A stretch of 64,000 nt of DNA, taken from assembly GCA_041389495.1 (NCBI GenBank), contig JAWKRT010000001.1, positions 1,922,001 through 1,986,000 on the forward strand, read 5' to 3'. The stretch is from Myxococcota bacterium (GTDB lineage: Bacteria > Myxococcota_A > UBA9160 > UBA4427). Both the position numbers and the translations under genes were made by a program. Shown piece after piece: positions 17,225 to 26,750 of this stretch. The notes under the pieces are model-generated. The model was not told the DNA's origin and searched no databases. It saw only the letters and a list, made by a program, of their open reading frames with translations. Position 1 is the first letter of the stretch, and every line of letters starts with the position of its first letter.

Positions 17225-18217
17225 ATGTCGTCCGCCGCTGCGCCTTCCTCCGCCGCCGCGCCCGGCGCCGCGACCTCCGTCGCCGAGGACGTCGTCGTCG
17301 AGCTCGACGCCGTCGGCAAGCGCTTCGGCGCGCGCGTCGCGGTCGACGCGCTGTCGCTGCGCATCCGCGCGGGCGAGTGCTTCGGGCTGCTCGGTCCGAA
17401 CGGCGCCGGCAAGACCACGACGCTGCGGATGATCTACGGCGTCACGCGCCCGAGCCGCGGCGCGCTGCGCGTCTTCGGCCTCGACGCGCAGCGCGAACGG
17501 CGCGCCATCCGCGCGCGCCTCGGCGTCACGCTCCAGGAGAACGTGCTGATCGAGACGCTCTCCGCCGAGGAGAACCTGCGCGTCTTCGGGCGCTACCACC
17601 TGCTGCGCGAGCCCGCCCTCTCGCAGCGCGTCGACGAGCTGATGGGCTTCCTCGAGCTGCGCTCGCACGCGGGGCTCGCCGTGCGCCATCTGTCGGGCGG
17701 CTACCAGCGCCGCGTCGCGATCGGCCTGTCGCTGATGGGCTCGCCGGAGCTCCTGATCCTCGACGAGCCGACGACCGGGCTCGACCCGGCCGTGCGCCTC
17801 GCGCTCTGGGCGCGCGTGCGGCGCCTGCGCGCGTCCGGCACGACCGTGCTCCTGACCACGCACTACATGGACGAGGCCGAGCGGCTCTGCGACCGCGTCG
17901 CGATCCTCTCGCACGGGCGCGCCGTCGCGGAGGGCGCGCCGCGCGCGCTGATCGAGCGCGAGCTCGCGCGCGAGGTGGTCGAGCTCGAGACGAGTGCCGA
18001 CGAGGCCGCGCGCTTCGAGCGCGACGCCCCGGGCGTGCGCGCCTCGCTGCGGGTCGAGTCGCGCTCGATGCTCTTCGCCGACGACGCGGCGGCCGTCGCC
18101 GAGTGGCTGCGCGCGCACGACGGCGGCGATCGTCGGCCGCTCGTCGTGCGGCCCGCGAACCTCGAGGACGTCTTCCTGCGCGTCACGGGAACGACGCTCG
18201 AGGCGGACGCGGAGTGA
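17225..18217 (+). CDS. ABC transporter ATP-binding protein (NodI/DrrA-like)
   Basis: 330 residues. Walker A GLLGPNGAGKTT, ABC signature LSGGYQRR, Walker B LLILDEPTTGLDP and the switch histidine in LLTTHYMDEAERL are intact. About 25 Ala/Ser-rich residues precede the domain, and a C-terminal extension (residues 240-330) is typical of drug- or polysaccharide-export ATPases of the ABC-2 class. The permease gene starts 4 bp after the stop; together they make a simple two-gene exporter. TAGTGT just before the ATG resembles a -10 element and would leave almost no leader. Confidence 0.93.
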   Translation: MSSAAAPSSAAAPGAATSVAEDVVVELDAVGKRFGARVAVDALSLRIRAGECFGLLGPNGAGKTTTLRMIYGVTRPSRGALRVFGLDAQRERRAIRARLGVTLQENVLIETLSAEENLRVFGRYHLLREPALSQRVDELMGFLELRSHAGLAVRHLSGGYQRRVAIGLSLMGSPELLILDEPTTGLDPAVRLALWARVRRLRASGTTVLLTTHYMDEAERLCDRVAILSHGRAVAEGAPRALIERELAREVVELETSADEAARFERDAPGVRASLRVESRSMLFADDAAAVAEWLRAHDGGDRRPLVVRPANLEDVFLRVTGTTLEADAE

Positions 18218-18221
18218 GCGC

Positions 18222-18989
18222 GTGAGCCTCTCGCCCCGACACGCGCTCGCCGTCTGGCGCCGCAGCCTCGCCATGTACGCGCAGAGCTGGAAGTGGAACC
18301 TGCTGCCGAACTTCTTCGAGCCGGTCTTCTACCTCGCGTCGCTCGGCATCGGCGTCGGCGCGTACATCACGGAGATGGGAGGCCGCTCGTACGCCGAGTT
18401 CCTGGCGCCCGGGCTCGTGTGCGTGGCGGCGATGAACGGCGCGAGCTTCGAGGTCACGTACAACACGTTCGTGCGGCTCGAGTTCGAGAAGACGTACGAC
18501 CTCATGCTCACCGCGCCGATCGAGGCGGACGACGTGCTCGCCGGCGAGCTGCTCTGGGCGATGACGCGCGTGATGCTCTACGGGGGGATCTTCTACTTCG
18601 TGACGATCGCGTTCGGCCTCGCGCCCCTCCCGCACTCGCTCGCGATGCTCGGCGTGATCCCGCTGACCGGGCTGCTCTTCGGCGCGCTCGGCTTCGCGTT
18701 CACGCTGCGCATCCCGACGATCGATCTCTTCAGCTTCTACTTCACGCTCTTCCTGACGCCGCTCTTCCTGTTCTCCGGCGTCTTCTTCCCGATCGAGGAG
18801 CGGCTCTCGGGCGCGTGGCTCTGGGTGGCCGAGGCGACGCCGCTGCTCCACCCGGTGCGGCTCGCGCACATGGCGTTCGAGGGGAGCTTCCGCCCGATCG
18901 CGCTCTGGGACGTGGCCTACGTCCTCGCCGCGACGGCGGGCCTGCTCGCGTGGACGCGCGTGCGGCTGCGCGAACGGCTCGAGAGCTGA
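18222..18989 (+). CDS. ABC-2 type transporter permease (NodJ-like)
   Basis: 255 residues from GTG 18222. It starts SLSPRHALAVWRRSLAMYAQSWKWNLLPNFFEPVFYLASLGIG in two adjoining stretches, the usual amphipathic head and first helix of ABC-2 permeases. Six hydrophobic segments can be counted. PLFLFSGVFFPIEERL is the conserved family loop before the last helices. It pairs with the ATPase directly upstream. The exported substrate is unknown; close relatives are NodIJ (lipo-oligosaccharide) and DrrAB (antibiotic) systems. Confidence 0.92.
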   Translation: MSLSPRHALAVWRRSLAMYAQSWKWNLLPNFFEPVFYLASLGIGVGAYITEMGGRSYAEFLAPGLVCVAAMNGASFEVTYNTFVRLEFEKTYDLMLTAPIEADDVLAGELLWAMTRVMLYGGIFYFVTIAFGLAPLPHSLAMLGVIPLTGLLFGALGFAFTLRIPTIDLFSFYFTLFLTPLFLFSGVFFPIEERLSGAWLWVAEATPLLHPVRLAHMAFEGSFRPIALWDVAYVLAATAGLLAWTRVRLRERLES

Positions 18990-19035
18990 GCGCGTCGTCG
19001 CTCCCGCGCGGCGGGAGGAGTAGGCTCGTCCGTCC

Positions 19036-19863
19036 ATGCGCGTCGCGCTCTTCATCCCCTGCTACGTCGACCAGCTCGCGCCCGAGGTCGGCATCGCGAC
19101 CGTCGAGCTGCTCGAGGCGCTCGGCGTCGACGTCGTCTTCCCGCTCGCGCAGGCGTGCTGCGGACAGCCGCTCGCGAACCTCGGCTGCCGCGACGACGCC
19201 CGCCCGCTCGCCCTCGGCCTCGCGCGGGCCTTCGCCGCGTGCGAGGTGGACCACGTCGTGGCGCCGTCGGCGAGCTGCGCGGCGATGGTGCGTCGCCACG
19301 CGCCCGCGCTCGCGCGCGACGCGCGCGAGCGCGCGCTCCTCGACGGGCTCGCCGAGCGCACGCGCGAGCTGTGCGAGTGGCTCGTCGACGTGCTCGGCGC
19401 CGACCATGTGCGCGGACGTTATGCGGCCCGCGTCGCGCTCCACCGCGGCTGCCACGCATTGCGCGAGCTCCGCCTCGGCCCCGCGAGCGAGCGCATGGAC
19501 GCCGCGCCGCCCGTCGATCGCGCGCGCGCGCTGCTCGAGCGGCTCGACGGGCTCGCGCTCGCGCCGCAGGAGCGCGCGGACGAGTGCTGCGGCTTCGGCG
19601 GGACGTTCGCGGTCGCCGAGGACGCGGTCTCCGCGCGCATGGGGTCCGACCGTCTCGCCGACCTCGGCCGCACCGCGCCCGACGTCGTCGCGTCGACCGA
19701 CGCGTCGTGTCTGCTCCACCTGCGCGGTCTGGCGGCGCGCGCGGCGGCGACGCGAGGCGCGGCACCCCTCGCGTTCGCGCACGTCGCCGAGGTGCTCCGC
19801 GACGGCGTGCTCGGCCGTGCGCCGCGCGCCGCGCGCGCGGCGCGGAGCGGGGAGGGCGCGTGA
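19036..19863 (+). CDS. lutA: LutA/YkgE family iron-sulfur protein
   Basis: 275 residues, ATG start. It contains the two CCG-type cysteine motifs of this family: QACCGQPLANLG and DECCGFGGTFAV, plus HRGCHALREL and the CYVD motif near the start (PCYVDQLAPEVG). LutA works with LutB and LutC in the cytoplasmic oxidation of L-lactate to pyruvate. All three genes follow in order here with 4-bp overlaps. No lactate permease or LutR-type regulator is adjacent. Confidence 0.92.
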   Translation: MRVALFIPCYVDQLAPEVGIATVELLEALGVDVVFPLAQACCGQPLANLGCRDDARPLALGLARAFAACEVDHVVAPSASCAAMVRRHAPALARDARERALLDGLAERTRELCEWLVDVLGADHVRGRYAARVALHRGCHALRELRLGPASERMDAAPPVDRARALLERLDGLALAPQERADECCGFGGTFAVAEDAVSARMGSDRLADLGRTAPDVVASTDASCLLHLRGLAARAAATRGAAPLAFAHVAEVLRDGVLGRAPRAARAARSGEGA

Positions 19864-21289
19864 CGGCGCCGGGCCCCGGCGCGGCGGACGCCGGCCACCC
19901 TGCGCGCGCGCGCGCGTTCGCGCGCGACGCGGCCCGCGTCACCTGGCACGACGCCGCCGTGTACGGCGTGCGGAAGCGGCGCGACGCGGCGGCGGCGAGC
20001 GTCCCGGAGTGGGAGGCGCTGCGCGACGCCGCGGCCGCGCTCAAGGCCGCCGTCCGCGCGGACTGGGGCGCGCACCTCGAGGCGTTCGAGGCGCGCGCGG
20101 TCGCGAGCGGCGCGCACGTCCACTGGGCGGCCGATGCGCGCGAGCTGTGCGAGACGGTGCTCGGGCTCCTGCGCGCGCGCGGCGCGCGGCGCGTCGTGAA
20201 GAGCAAGTCGATGCTCACGGAGGAGTGCGGGCTCAACCCGTTCCTCGAGGCGGCGGGCATCGAGGTCGTCGACACCGATCTCGGCGAGCGCATCGTGCAG
20301 CTGCGGCGCGAGCCGCCGAGCCACATCGTGATGCCGGCGATCCACCTGCGCCGCGAGGAGGTGGGCGAGCTCTTCCACCGCGCACTCGGCGGCCCCGCCG
20401 GCGAGCGCGACCCCGAGCGCCTCGTCGCGCTCGCGCGCGCCCACCTGCGCGACGCCTTCCTCGGCGCCGACGCGGGCATCACGGGCGCGAACTTCGCGGT
20501 CGCCGAGACGGGCGAGATCGTCGTCTGCACGAACGAGGGCAACGCCGATCTCGGCACCGCGCTGCCGCCGCTCCACATCGCGTGCGTCGGCATCGAGAAG
20601 CTCGTCGAGCGCGAGCGCGACCTCGGCGTCTTCCTGCGCCTGCTCGCGCGCTCGGCGACGGGCCAGGCGCTCACCGTGTACACGTCGCACTTCCGCGGCC
20701 CGGCGCCCGGCGGCGAGCTGCACGTGGTGCTCGTCGACGACGGACGCAGCGCGCTCGCCGCGCGCCCCGAGCTCGCGAGCGCGCTCTCCTGCATCCGCTG
20801 CGGCGCGTGCCTCAACACGTGTCCCGTGTACCGGCGCAGCGGCGGCCACAGCTACGCGACGCCGGTGCCCGGGCCGATCGGGTCGGTGCTCGGCCCGGCG
20901 CGCGACGCGCGCGCGCACGCGAGCCTGCCCGGCGCGTGCAGCCTGTGTGGCTCGTGCGCGGACGTGTGCCCGGTGAAGATCGACCTCCCGAGCCAGCTGC
21001 TCGTCCTCCGCGCCGAGATCGCGCAAGCGCGCTCGGCGCCGTCGGCGAAGCGGCTCGGCGCGCGCGCCGGCGCGTGGATGCTCGCGCGCCCGCGCCTGCT
21101 CGACTGGCTGCGGCGCGCGGCGCGTCCGCTCGTCGCGCGCCTCCCCCGCGCGCTCGTCGGGCGCGATGCCTGGACGCGCCACCGCGCGCTCCCCGACCTT
21201 CCGCGCGCGTCGTTCCGGAGCTGGTGGCAGCGCGAGCGCGGCACGGGCGCGCGCGCCGAGCGGACGGGCGACGGACGAGGGCGACGACC

Positions 21290-21293
<4 letters not shown>
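19860..21293 (+). CDS. lutB: LutB iron-sulfur protein
   Basis: 477 residues from a GTG that overlaps the lutA stop (GTGA). The first 310 residues are the LutB core with KSKSMLTEECGLNPFLEAAG. Two 4Fe-4S motifs follow: CIRCGACLNTCPVYRR and CSLCGSCADVCPVKIDLP. Length is close to the usual 470-490. Subunit of the LutABC L-lactate dehydrogenase complex. The reading frame is open further upstream, but the coupled GTG gives the correct family N-terminus (ARAFARDAARVTWHDAAVYG). Confidence 0.94.
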
Positions 21294-22120
<827 letters not shown>

Positions 22121-22212
22121 GCGCGCGCCGCGCGCCCCGGGGCTGCCCGCGCCGGCCGCGCGCAGCGAACCGCTGCACGTCGCGCCGCGGGCGCTCGGCC
22201 ATACTGCGCGCC

Positions 22213-23031
22213 GTGCGCCGGCGGCAGCTCGTCGAGCTCGAGGATCAGCCCTGGCTCCCGGCCGTCCTGCGCGACGCCGGCACCGCCTATCTGCGCTTCT
22301 CGCAGGAGGTCTCGCACCAGGAGCGCGCGCTCGCGCCCGTGCTGCGCGAGGTTCTCGAGCGCAGCGGCGGCTCGCGCATCGTCGACCTCGGCTCGGGCAG
22401 CGGCGGGCCGGTGTGCGCGGTCGCGCGCGAGCTCGCGCGCGCGGGGCGCCCCGTGCACGTCACGCTGACCGACCTGCACCCGAACGCCGCGGCATTCGCG
22501 TGGCTCGCGGCGCGCGCGCGCGACGAGGCCGCGCCCGACGGGGGCGCCGTCGCGCTCGCGATCGACGGCGAGCGCGAGCCGGTCGACGCGACGCGCGTTC
22601 CCCCGCGTCTTCGCGGCGTGCGCACGCTCTTCAACGCCTTCCACCACTTCCCGCCCGACGCGGCGCGCGGCGTGCTGCAGAGCGCCGTCGACGCGGGCGA
22701 GGCGATCGCCGTCTTCGAGGGCGTGTCGCGCCACCCGCTGTTCCTCGCGTCGATGCCCTTCGCCGCGCTCGCCGCCGCGCTGTCGGTTCCGCTCCTGCGC
22801 CCGTTCCGCTGGAGCTGGCTCGCGCTCGCGTGGGTCGTGCCGGCGATTCCGCTGCTCGTGCTGTGGGACGGCGTCGTCTCGTGCCTGCGCGTGTACGACG
22901 AGGGCGAGCTGCGCGCGCTGATCGACGCCGTCGACGGCGCGGACCGCTACGACTGGGAGATCCGGAAGATCGCGCTGCCGCCGTCGCCCGTGCCGGGCAT
23001 CGCGTGCATCGGCGTGCCGCGCGCGCGCTGA
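22213..23031 (+). CDS. Class I SAM-dependent methyltransferase with hydrophobic C-terminal region
   Basis: 272 residues from GTG 22213. Motif I IVDLGSGSGGP and an acidic motif II (VTLTDLHPN) define a class I methyltransferase. FNAFHHFPP follows at the motif IV position. Residues about 180-225 are hydrophobic (PFAALAAALSVPLL and SWLALAWVVPAIPLLVLWDGV), so the enzyme may be membrane-anchored. CATACT sits 7 bp before the GTG, hinting at a leaderless transcript. The substrate is unknown. Confidence 0.8.
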   Translation: MRRRQLVELEDQPWLPAVLRDAGTAYLRFSQEVSHQERALAPVLREVLERSGGSRIVDLGSGSGGPVCAVARELARAGRPVHVTLTDLHPNAAAFAWLAARARDEAAPDGGAVALAIDGEREPVDATRVPPRLRGVRTLFNAFHHFPPDAARGVLQSAVDAGEAIAVFEGVSRHPLFLASMPFAALAAALSVPLLRPFRWSWLALAWVVPAIPLLVLWDGVVSCLRVYDEGELRALIDAVDGADRYDWEIRKIALPPSPVPGIACIGVPRAR

Positions 23032-23072
23032 ACGCCGCGCGCGGCGCGGGCGAACGGAGGGGAGGGGCCGAC

Positions 23073-23759
23073 GTGCTGCGACCGATCGCCGGCGACGACG
23101 CCGGACTGTGGACGATCGACCACCCGCTCGCGATGCCGGGCGGCATCGAGATGGGGACGCGCACGACGGTCGTGCGGCTCGCGGACGGCGCGCTCGCGCT
23201 GCTCGCACCCGGCCCGCTCGGCGACGACGACGTGGCGGCGCTGCGCGCGCGCGGGCCCGTGCGCGCGATCGTGGCGCCGAACGCCTTCCACCACCTGTTC
23301 CTCGCCGCCGCCGTCGCCGCCTTCCCGGACGCCGAGCGCCACGCGGCGAAGGCCGTGTGCGCGAAGTACCCCGCACTCGGGCTGGCTCCGCTCGCGGCGA
23401 CGCCCGCGCCGCGCTGGGCCGGCGTGCTCGAGCAGGTGCACGTCGACGGCATGCCGCGGATGGACGAGACCGTCTTCTTCCACCCCGCGTCGCGGACGCT
23501 CGTGCTCACCGACCTGTGCTTCCACGTGCGGCGCGCCGCGAACGCGCGCACGAAGCTCTTCCTGCGCGTCGCCGGCGCCTGGGATCGCTTCGGGCCGAGC
23601 CGCCTCGCGCGCTCGATGATCCGGGATCGGCGCGCCCTGCGCGCGAGCCTCGACCGCCTGCTGGCATTCGACCCGGAACGCATCGTCGTGACGCACGGCG
23701 ACCTCGTCGAGCGCGACGGGCGCGAGGCCTTGCGGAGCGCGTTCGCGGGCGTGGCCTGA
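23073..23759 (+). CDS. DUF4336 domain protein
   Basis: 228 residues, GTG start with GGAGGGGAGGGG upstream. The pattern LWTIDHPLAMPGGIEMGTRT, RAIVAPNAFHHLF, the ETVFFHPASRTLVLTDLCFH region and the closing IVVTHGD follows the DUF4336 family, a reduced metallo-beta-lactamase-like fold; the canonical HxHxDH zinc motif is missing. Its position 41 bp after the methyltransferase suggests co-transcription. Function unknown. Confidence 0.78.
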   Translation: MLRPIAGDDAGLWTIDHPLAMPGGIEMGTRTTVVRLADGALALLAPGPLGDDDVAALRARGPVRAIVAPNAFHHLFLAAAVAAFPDAERHAAKAVCAKYPALGLAPLAATPAPRWAGVLEQVHVDGMPRMDETVFFHPASRTLVLTDLCFHVRRAANARTKLFLRVAGAWDRFGPSRLARSMIRDRRALRASLDRLLAFDPERIVVTHGDLVERDGREALRSAFAGVA

Positions 23760-23792
23760 GCGCGCGCCCGCGCGCGCTCCACCGGCGCGCGC

Positions 23793-24596
23793 TCAGCCCG
23801 CGCGCGCCCGGTCGGCGGCGAGCGGCGTCACGAGGCGCGGCAGCACCTCGCCGATCGCACCGCGCACGATCGCGTCGGCGATCGCGTCCATCTCCGTCGG
23901 GTCGCCGTTCACGATCACGATGCGCGCGCCCGCCGCGCGCGCCGTCGGCACGACGCCGGCGATCGGGTAGACGGCGAGCGTCGACCCGATGGCGAGCAGC
24001 AGGTCGCAGCGCTCGGCCGCGGCGAAGGCACGCTCGAGGTCGCGCTCGACGAGCGACTGGCCGAACGAGATCGTCGCCGACTTGAGGATGCCGCCGCAGC
24101 GCTCGCAGGCCGGGTCGTCGTCGCCCGCGCGCACGCGCTCGACGACGCGCTCGATCGGTCCGCGGTCGCCGCACGTCATGCACACGGATTCGCGCATCGT
24201 CCCGTGGATCTCGACGACGCGCTCGGGTGCCGTGCCGGCCTTCTGGTGCAGGCCGTCGACGTTCTGCGTGATCAGCGTGTGCAGCTTGCCGCGGCGCTCG
24301 AGCTCGACGAGCGCGGCGTGGCCGGCGTTCGGCTCGGCGCGCCAGTTCGCGGGGTCGGCGCGGTGGCGCCAGGCCGCGCGCCGCACCTCCGCGTCGGCCA
24401 TGTAGTGCTGGATCGTCGCCATCTTCTCCGCGGCCGGGTTCTTCGTCCAGAGTCCGTTCCTGCCGCGGAAGTCGGGAATGCCGGACTCGGTCGAGATGCC
24501 CGCGCCCGTCAGCGCGACGACGCGCGACGCGGCGTCGATCCAGCCGCGCACGTCGTCGAGCGTCGCGCCGATCGCCTCGGGGCCCGCCGTCGTCAC
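23793..24596 (-). CDS. Sir2 family NAD-dependent protein deacylase
   Basis: 267 residues from GTG. NAD-binding GAGISTESGIPDFRG, TQNVDGLHQKAG, the catalytic histidine in EIHGTM, zinc cysteines C-x2-C at CMTCGD and CERCGG, and IGSTLAVYPIAG are all present. It removes acyl groups from lysines with NAD. The gene begins 10 bp after the stop of a 3-hydroxyacyl-CoA dehydrogenase, so it may help control acyl-lysine modification caused by CoA esters; this is inference from position. Confidence 0.93.
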   Translation of the reverse strand: MTTAGPEAIGATLDDVRGWIDAASRVVALTGAGISTESGIPDFRGRNGLWTKNPAAEKMATIQHYMADAEVRRAAWRHRADPANWRAEPNAGHAALVELERRGKLHTLITQNVDGLHQKAGTAPERVVEIHGTMRESVCMTCGDRGPIERVVERVRAGDDDPACERCGGILKSATISFGQSLVERDLERAFAAAERCDLLLAIGSTLAVYPIAGVVPTARAAGARIVIVNGDPTEMDAIADAIVRGAIGEVLPRLVTPLAADRARAG

Positions 24597-24606
24597 GGAG
24601 CGCCCG

Positions 24607-25344
24607 CTACTGCCAGCCGCTGCCGGCGCCCTTCACCATCGCGAAGGGGCCGACGGGCCACGCATAGCATTCGACCATCAGCTGGTTGACCTGCTCGTGC
24701 GTCGCGACGCCTTCCTCGACGACGCGCGCCGCCTCGCGCAGCATCGCCGCGTAGATGCGGTTCGCGACGAAGCCCCACGCCATCGGGGCGTCCTTCACGA
24801 CGACGGGGTGCTTGCCGCAGGCCTCCGCCGTCTCGCACACGATGCGGCGCGTCTCCTCGCTCGTGGCGTCGGTGACGACGATCTCGGCGAACTTCATGAC
24901 GACGGGCGGCGACGCCCAGTGCCAGCCGATCACGCGGTCGGGCCGGCCGGTCGCCGCGGCGAGCGCCGCGATCGGGAAGCCCGACGTGTTCGACGCGAGC
25001 ACGGCGCGCTCGGGCGCCGCTTCGTCGAGCTGGCGCAGCGTGCGCACCTTGAGGTCGAGGCGCTCGGGCACGCACTCGAGGACGAGGTCGCAGCTCGCGG
25101 CGGCCTCGAACTCGCCGGTGAAGGTGAGCCGCGCGTGTGCGGCCTCCGCCTGCTCGCGCGTGAGCTTGCCGCGCTCGACGGCGCGCTCGAGCCCGAACCG
25201 CCCGGTCGCGACGCTCTCGCGCGCCTTCTCGAGCGCCGCCGGCGCGACGTCGCAGCAGACCGTCTCGAAGCCGAACGTCGCGGTCGTCTGCGCGATCCCG
25301 CTCCCCATCACGCCCGCGCCGATCACGCCGATTCGCAGCGCCAT
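24607..25344 (-). CDS. Short 3-hydroxyacyl-CoA dehydrogenase family protein
   Basis: 245 residues. Rossmann motif VIGAGVMGSGIAQTTATFGF, ASNTSGFPIAALA, and GWHWASPPVVMKFAEIV in place of the usual HFFNP motif (the catalytic His is kept in WHW). The C-terminal domain is short: it ends at YAWPVGPFAMVKGAGSGWQ, about 40 residues before the end of a typical 285-residue 3-hydroxybutyryl-CoA dehydrogenase. It oxidises 3-hydroxyacyl-CoA to 3-ketoacyl-CoA in the parent family. The early stop looks natural, since the sirtuin gene follows at once. Confidence 0.85.
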   Translation of the reverse strand: MALRIGVIGAGVMGSGIAQTTATFGFETVCCDVAPAALEKARESVATGRFGLERAVERGKLTREQAEAAHARLTFTGEFEAAASCDLVLECVPERLDLKVRTLRQLDEAAPERAVLASNTSGFPIAALAAATGRPDRVIGWHWASPPVVMKFAEIVVTDATSEETRRIVCETAEACGKHPVVVKDAPMAWGFVANRIYAAMLREAARVVEEGVATHEQVNQLMVECYAWPVGPFAMVKGAGSGWQ

Positions 25345-25530
25345 TCCCTCGTGCACTCCTTCCCCGCGCAGCGGCGGCCGTGGATGTCGGACGGCGGCGC
25401 GCGGAGGCCGCAGTCTACCCGTCCCGGTGCTCGAGGCGCGGGGCGCATCGGCCGATGGGGCCCGGGTCCCTGCGCGCGAGGCGGGGCGCCGAGCGCTCGC
25501 GCGCGACGCGGGCGGCGACGAGGAGGGCCG

Positions 25531-25908
25531 ATGGCGGCGCGGCGGGGCGAGTCCGAGCAGGAGCGGCGGCGCTTCGAGCGTCTGCGCCACCGGCTCACGT
25601 GCGAGCTCCACGCGGAGGGGCGCAAGACGAACGGCGTCGTCGTCGACGTGTCGCCGCGCGGGCTCTTCGTGCGCACGGGAACCGGGACGACGCCGCCCGC
25701 CGGCACCGAGCTGCGCGTCGTGCTGCAGGGCGCGGGCTTCGACGACATGGAGCTGCGCGCAGTGCTCGCGCGCACGCAGGTGGTGCGGCGCGAGCTCGTC
25801 TCGGCCGGCGCGGGCGGCATCGGGCTCGAGATCGTGTGGGCGCCCGAGGCCTACTACCGGCTGCTCGTTCCGCTCATGACGGACGGCGACGCGGACGGCG
25901 ACGCGTAG
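25531..25908 (+). CDS. PilZ domain protein
   Basis: 125 residues, single PilZ domain. The cyclic-di-GMP binding motifs are both present: RLRHR (RxxxR) near residue 18 and DVSPRG (D/NxSxxG) near residue 40, with GIGLEIVW closing the barrel. It should bind c-di-GMP and signal to motility, secretion or transcription partners not encoded nearby. The C-terminus ends in an acidic DGDADGDA tail. The gene stands alone, with a 38-bp gap to the convergent small gene. Confidence 0.88.
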   Translation: MAARRGESEQERRRFERLRHRLTCELHAEGRKTNGVVVDVSPRGLFVRTGTGTTPPAGTELRVVLQGAGFDDMELRAVLARTQVVRRELVSAGAGGIGLEIVWAPEAYYRLLVPLMTDGDADGDA

Positions 25909-25946
25909 CGCGCGGCCGCGGCCGCGCTCGCGCCCGGGCGGGCGCG

Positions 25947-26111
25947 CTAGTCGGTCTCGTCGCGCAGCGCGCGGCGGGCCGCCTCGAGCATCACGCGCGT
26001 GCTGTCGGCCACCTGCCCGTCGCGCAGCACGCGGTCGATCGCGGTCAGCGCGTCCTGGATGTTGAGCTCGAAGCCGTTCAGCGCGAACGGCGACTCGGCG
26101 AACATGCCCAT
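25947..26111 (-). CDS. Small 54-residue protein, function unknown
   Basis: The ATG at 26111 has AGGAG six bases upstream. The protein MGMFAESPFALNGFELNIQD (first 20 residues) continues with a predicted amphipathic helix rich in Arg, Ala and Asp and no cysteines or signal. The reading frame stays open upstream to 26687, but that part overlaps the YbjN-like gene and codes for unlikely sequence. The codon pattern and ribosome site favour a real short gene. I recognise no family. Confidence 0.55.
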   Translation of the reverse strand: MGMFAESPFALNGFELNIQDALTAIDRVLRDGQVADSTRVMLEAARRALRDETD

Positions 26112-26321
26112 CTCCGACTCCTGTCCCTCCGCCGCACCCGCGCGGCCGCCCGCACCGGGGCGACGTCGGGGCTTCCGCTTCCGCGCGGAGCATCGTCGCC
26201 GCGTGAGTGGACGGGCCGCCCGGGCAGGTGACGCGCCCGCGCACCGGCGCGTCGCGCTGCGCGCGCGCTGCTGATAGCCTGCGCGCTCCCGCGCGCCCGA
26301 CGCGCGCACCGAGGAGCGGCC

Positions 26322-26723
26322 ATGAGCGACGCGCTGTCGAAGGAGTTCGAGCGGGCCATCGACGCCGTGTGCGACGAGCAGGGCTGGAAGCGGACGCGCG
26401 ACGAGATCGAGGTGCCGATCGACGGCGGCCGCCGCCAGATCGTGACGCTCGACGCGTTCGAGTTCGACGACGAGCCGCTCGTGCGTCTCGCCTCGGGGAT
26501 CGGGCCGACCGAGCACATCGACCCGCTCCACCTCAACACCGCCCTGCGCCTCAACTACGGCCTTCCGCACGGCGCGCTCGCGCTGCGCGGCGACCAGCTC
26601 GTCCTCGTCGACACGCTGATGGCCGACGACCCGGACCGCGAGGAGATCGAGGCCGTGCTCCGCTACCTCGCCGAGACGGCCGACCACTTCGAGCGCACGA
26701 TCTTCGGGACCGACGAGGTCTGA
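26322..26723 (+). CDS. YbjN/CesT-type small protein
   Basis: 133 residues. The layout (helix, strand run GRRQIVTLDAFEFDDEPLVRL, then LNTALRLNYGLPHGALAL and a C-terminal helix YLAETADHFERTIFG) is that of the YbjN or type III secretion chaperone-like fold. GAGGAGCGG precedes the ATG, and TAGCCT at about 26276 resembles a -10 box. No secretion genes are near, so a chaperone or regulatory role is only a fold-based guess. Confidence 0.65.
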   Translation: MSDALSKEFERAIDAVCDEQGWKRTRDEIEVPIDGGRRQIVTLDAFEFDDEPLVRLASGIGPTEHIDPLHLNTALRLNYGLPHGALALRGDQLVLVDTLMADDPDREEIEAVLRYLAETADHFERTIFGTDEV

Positions 26724-26750
26724 GCGGCGCGCCGCACGCGCGCGCCGCGC

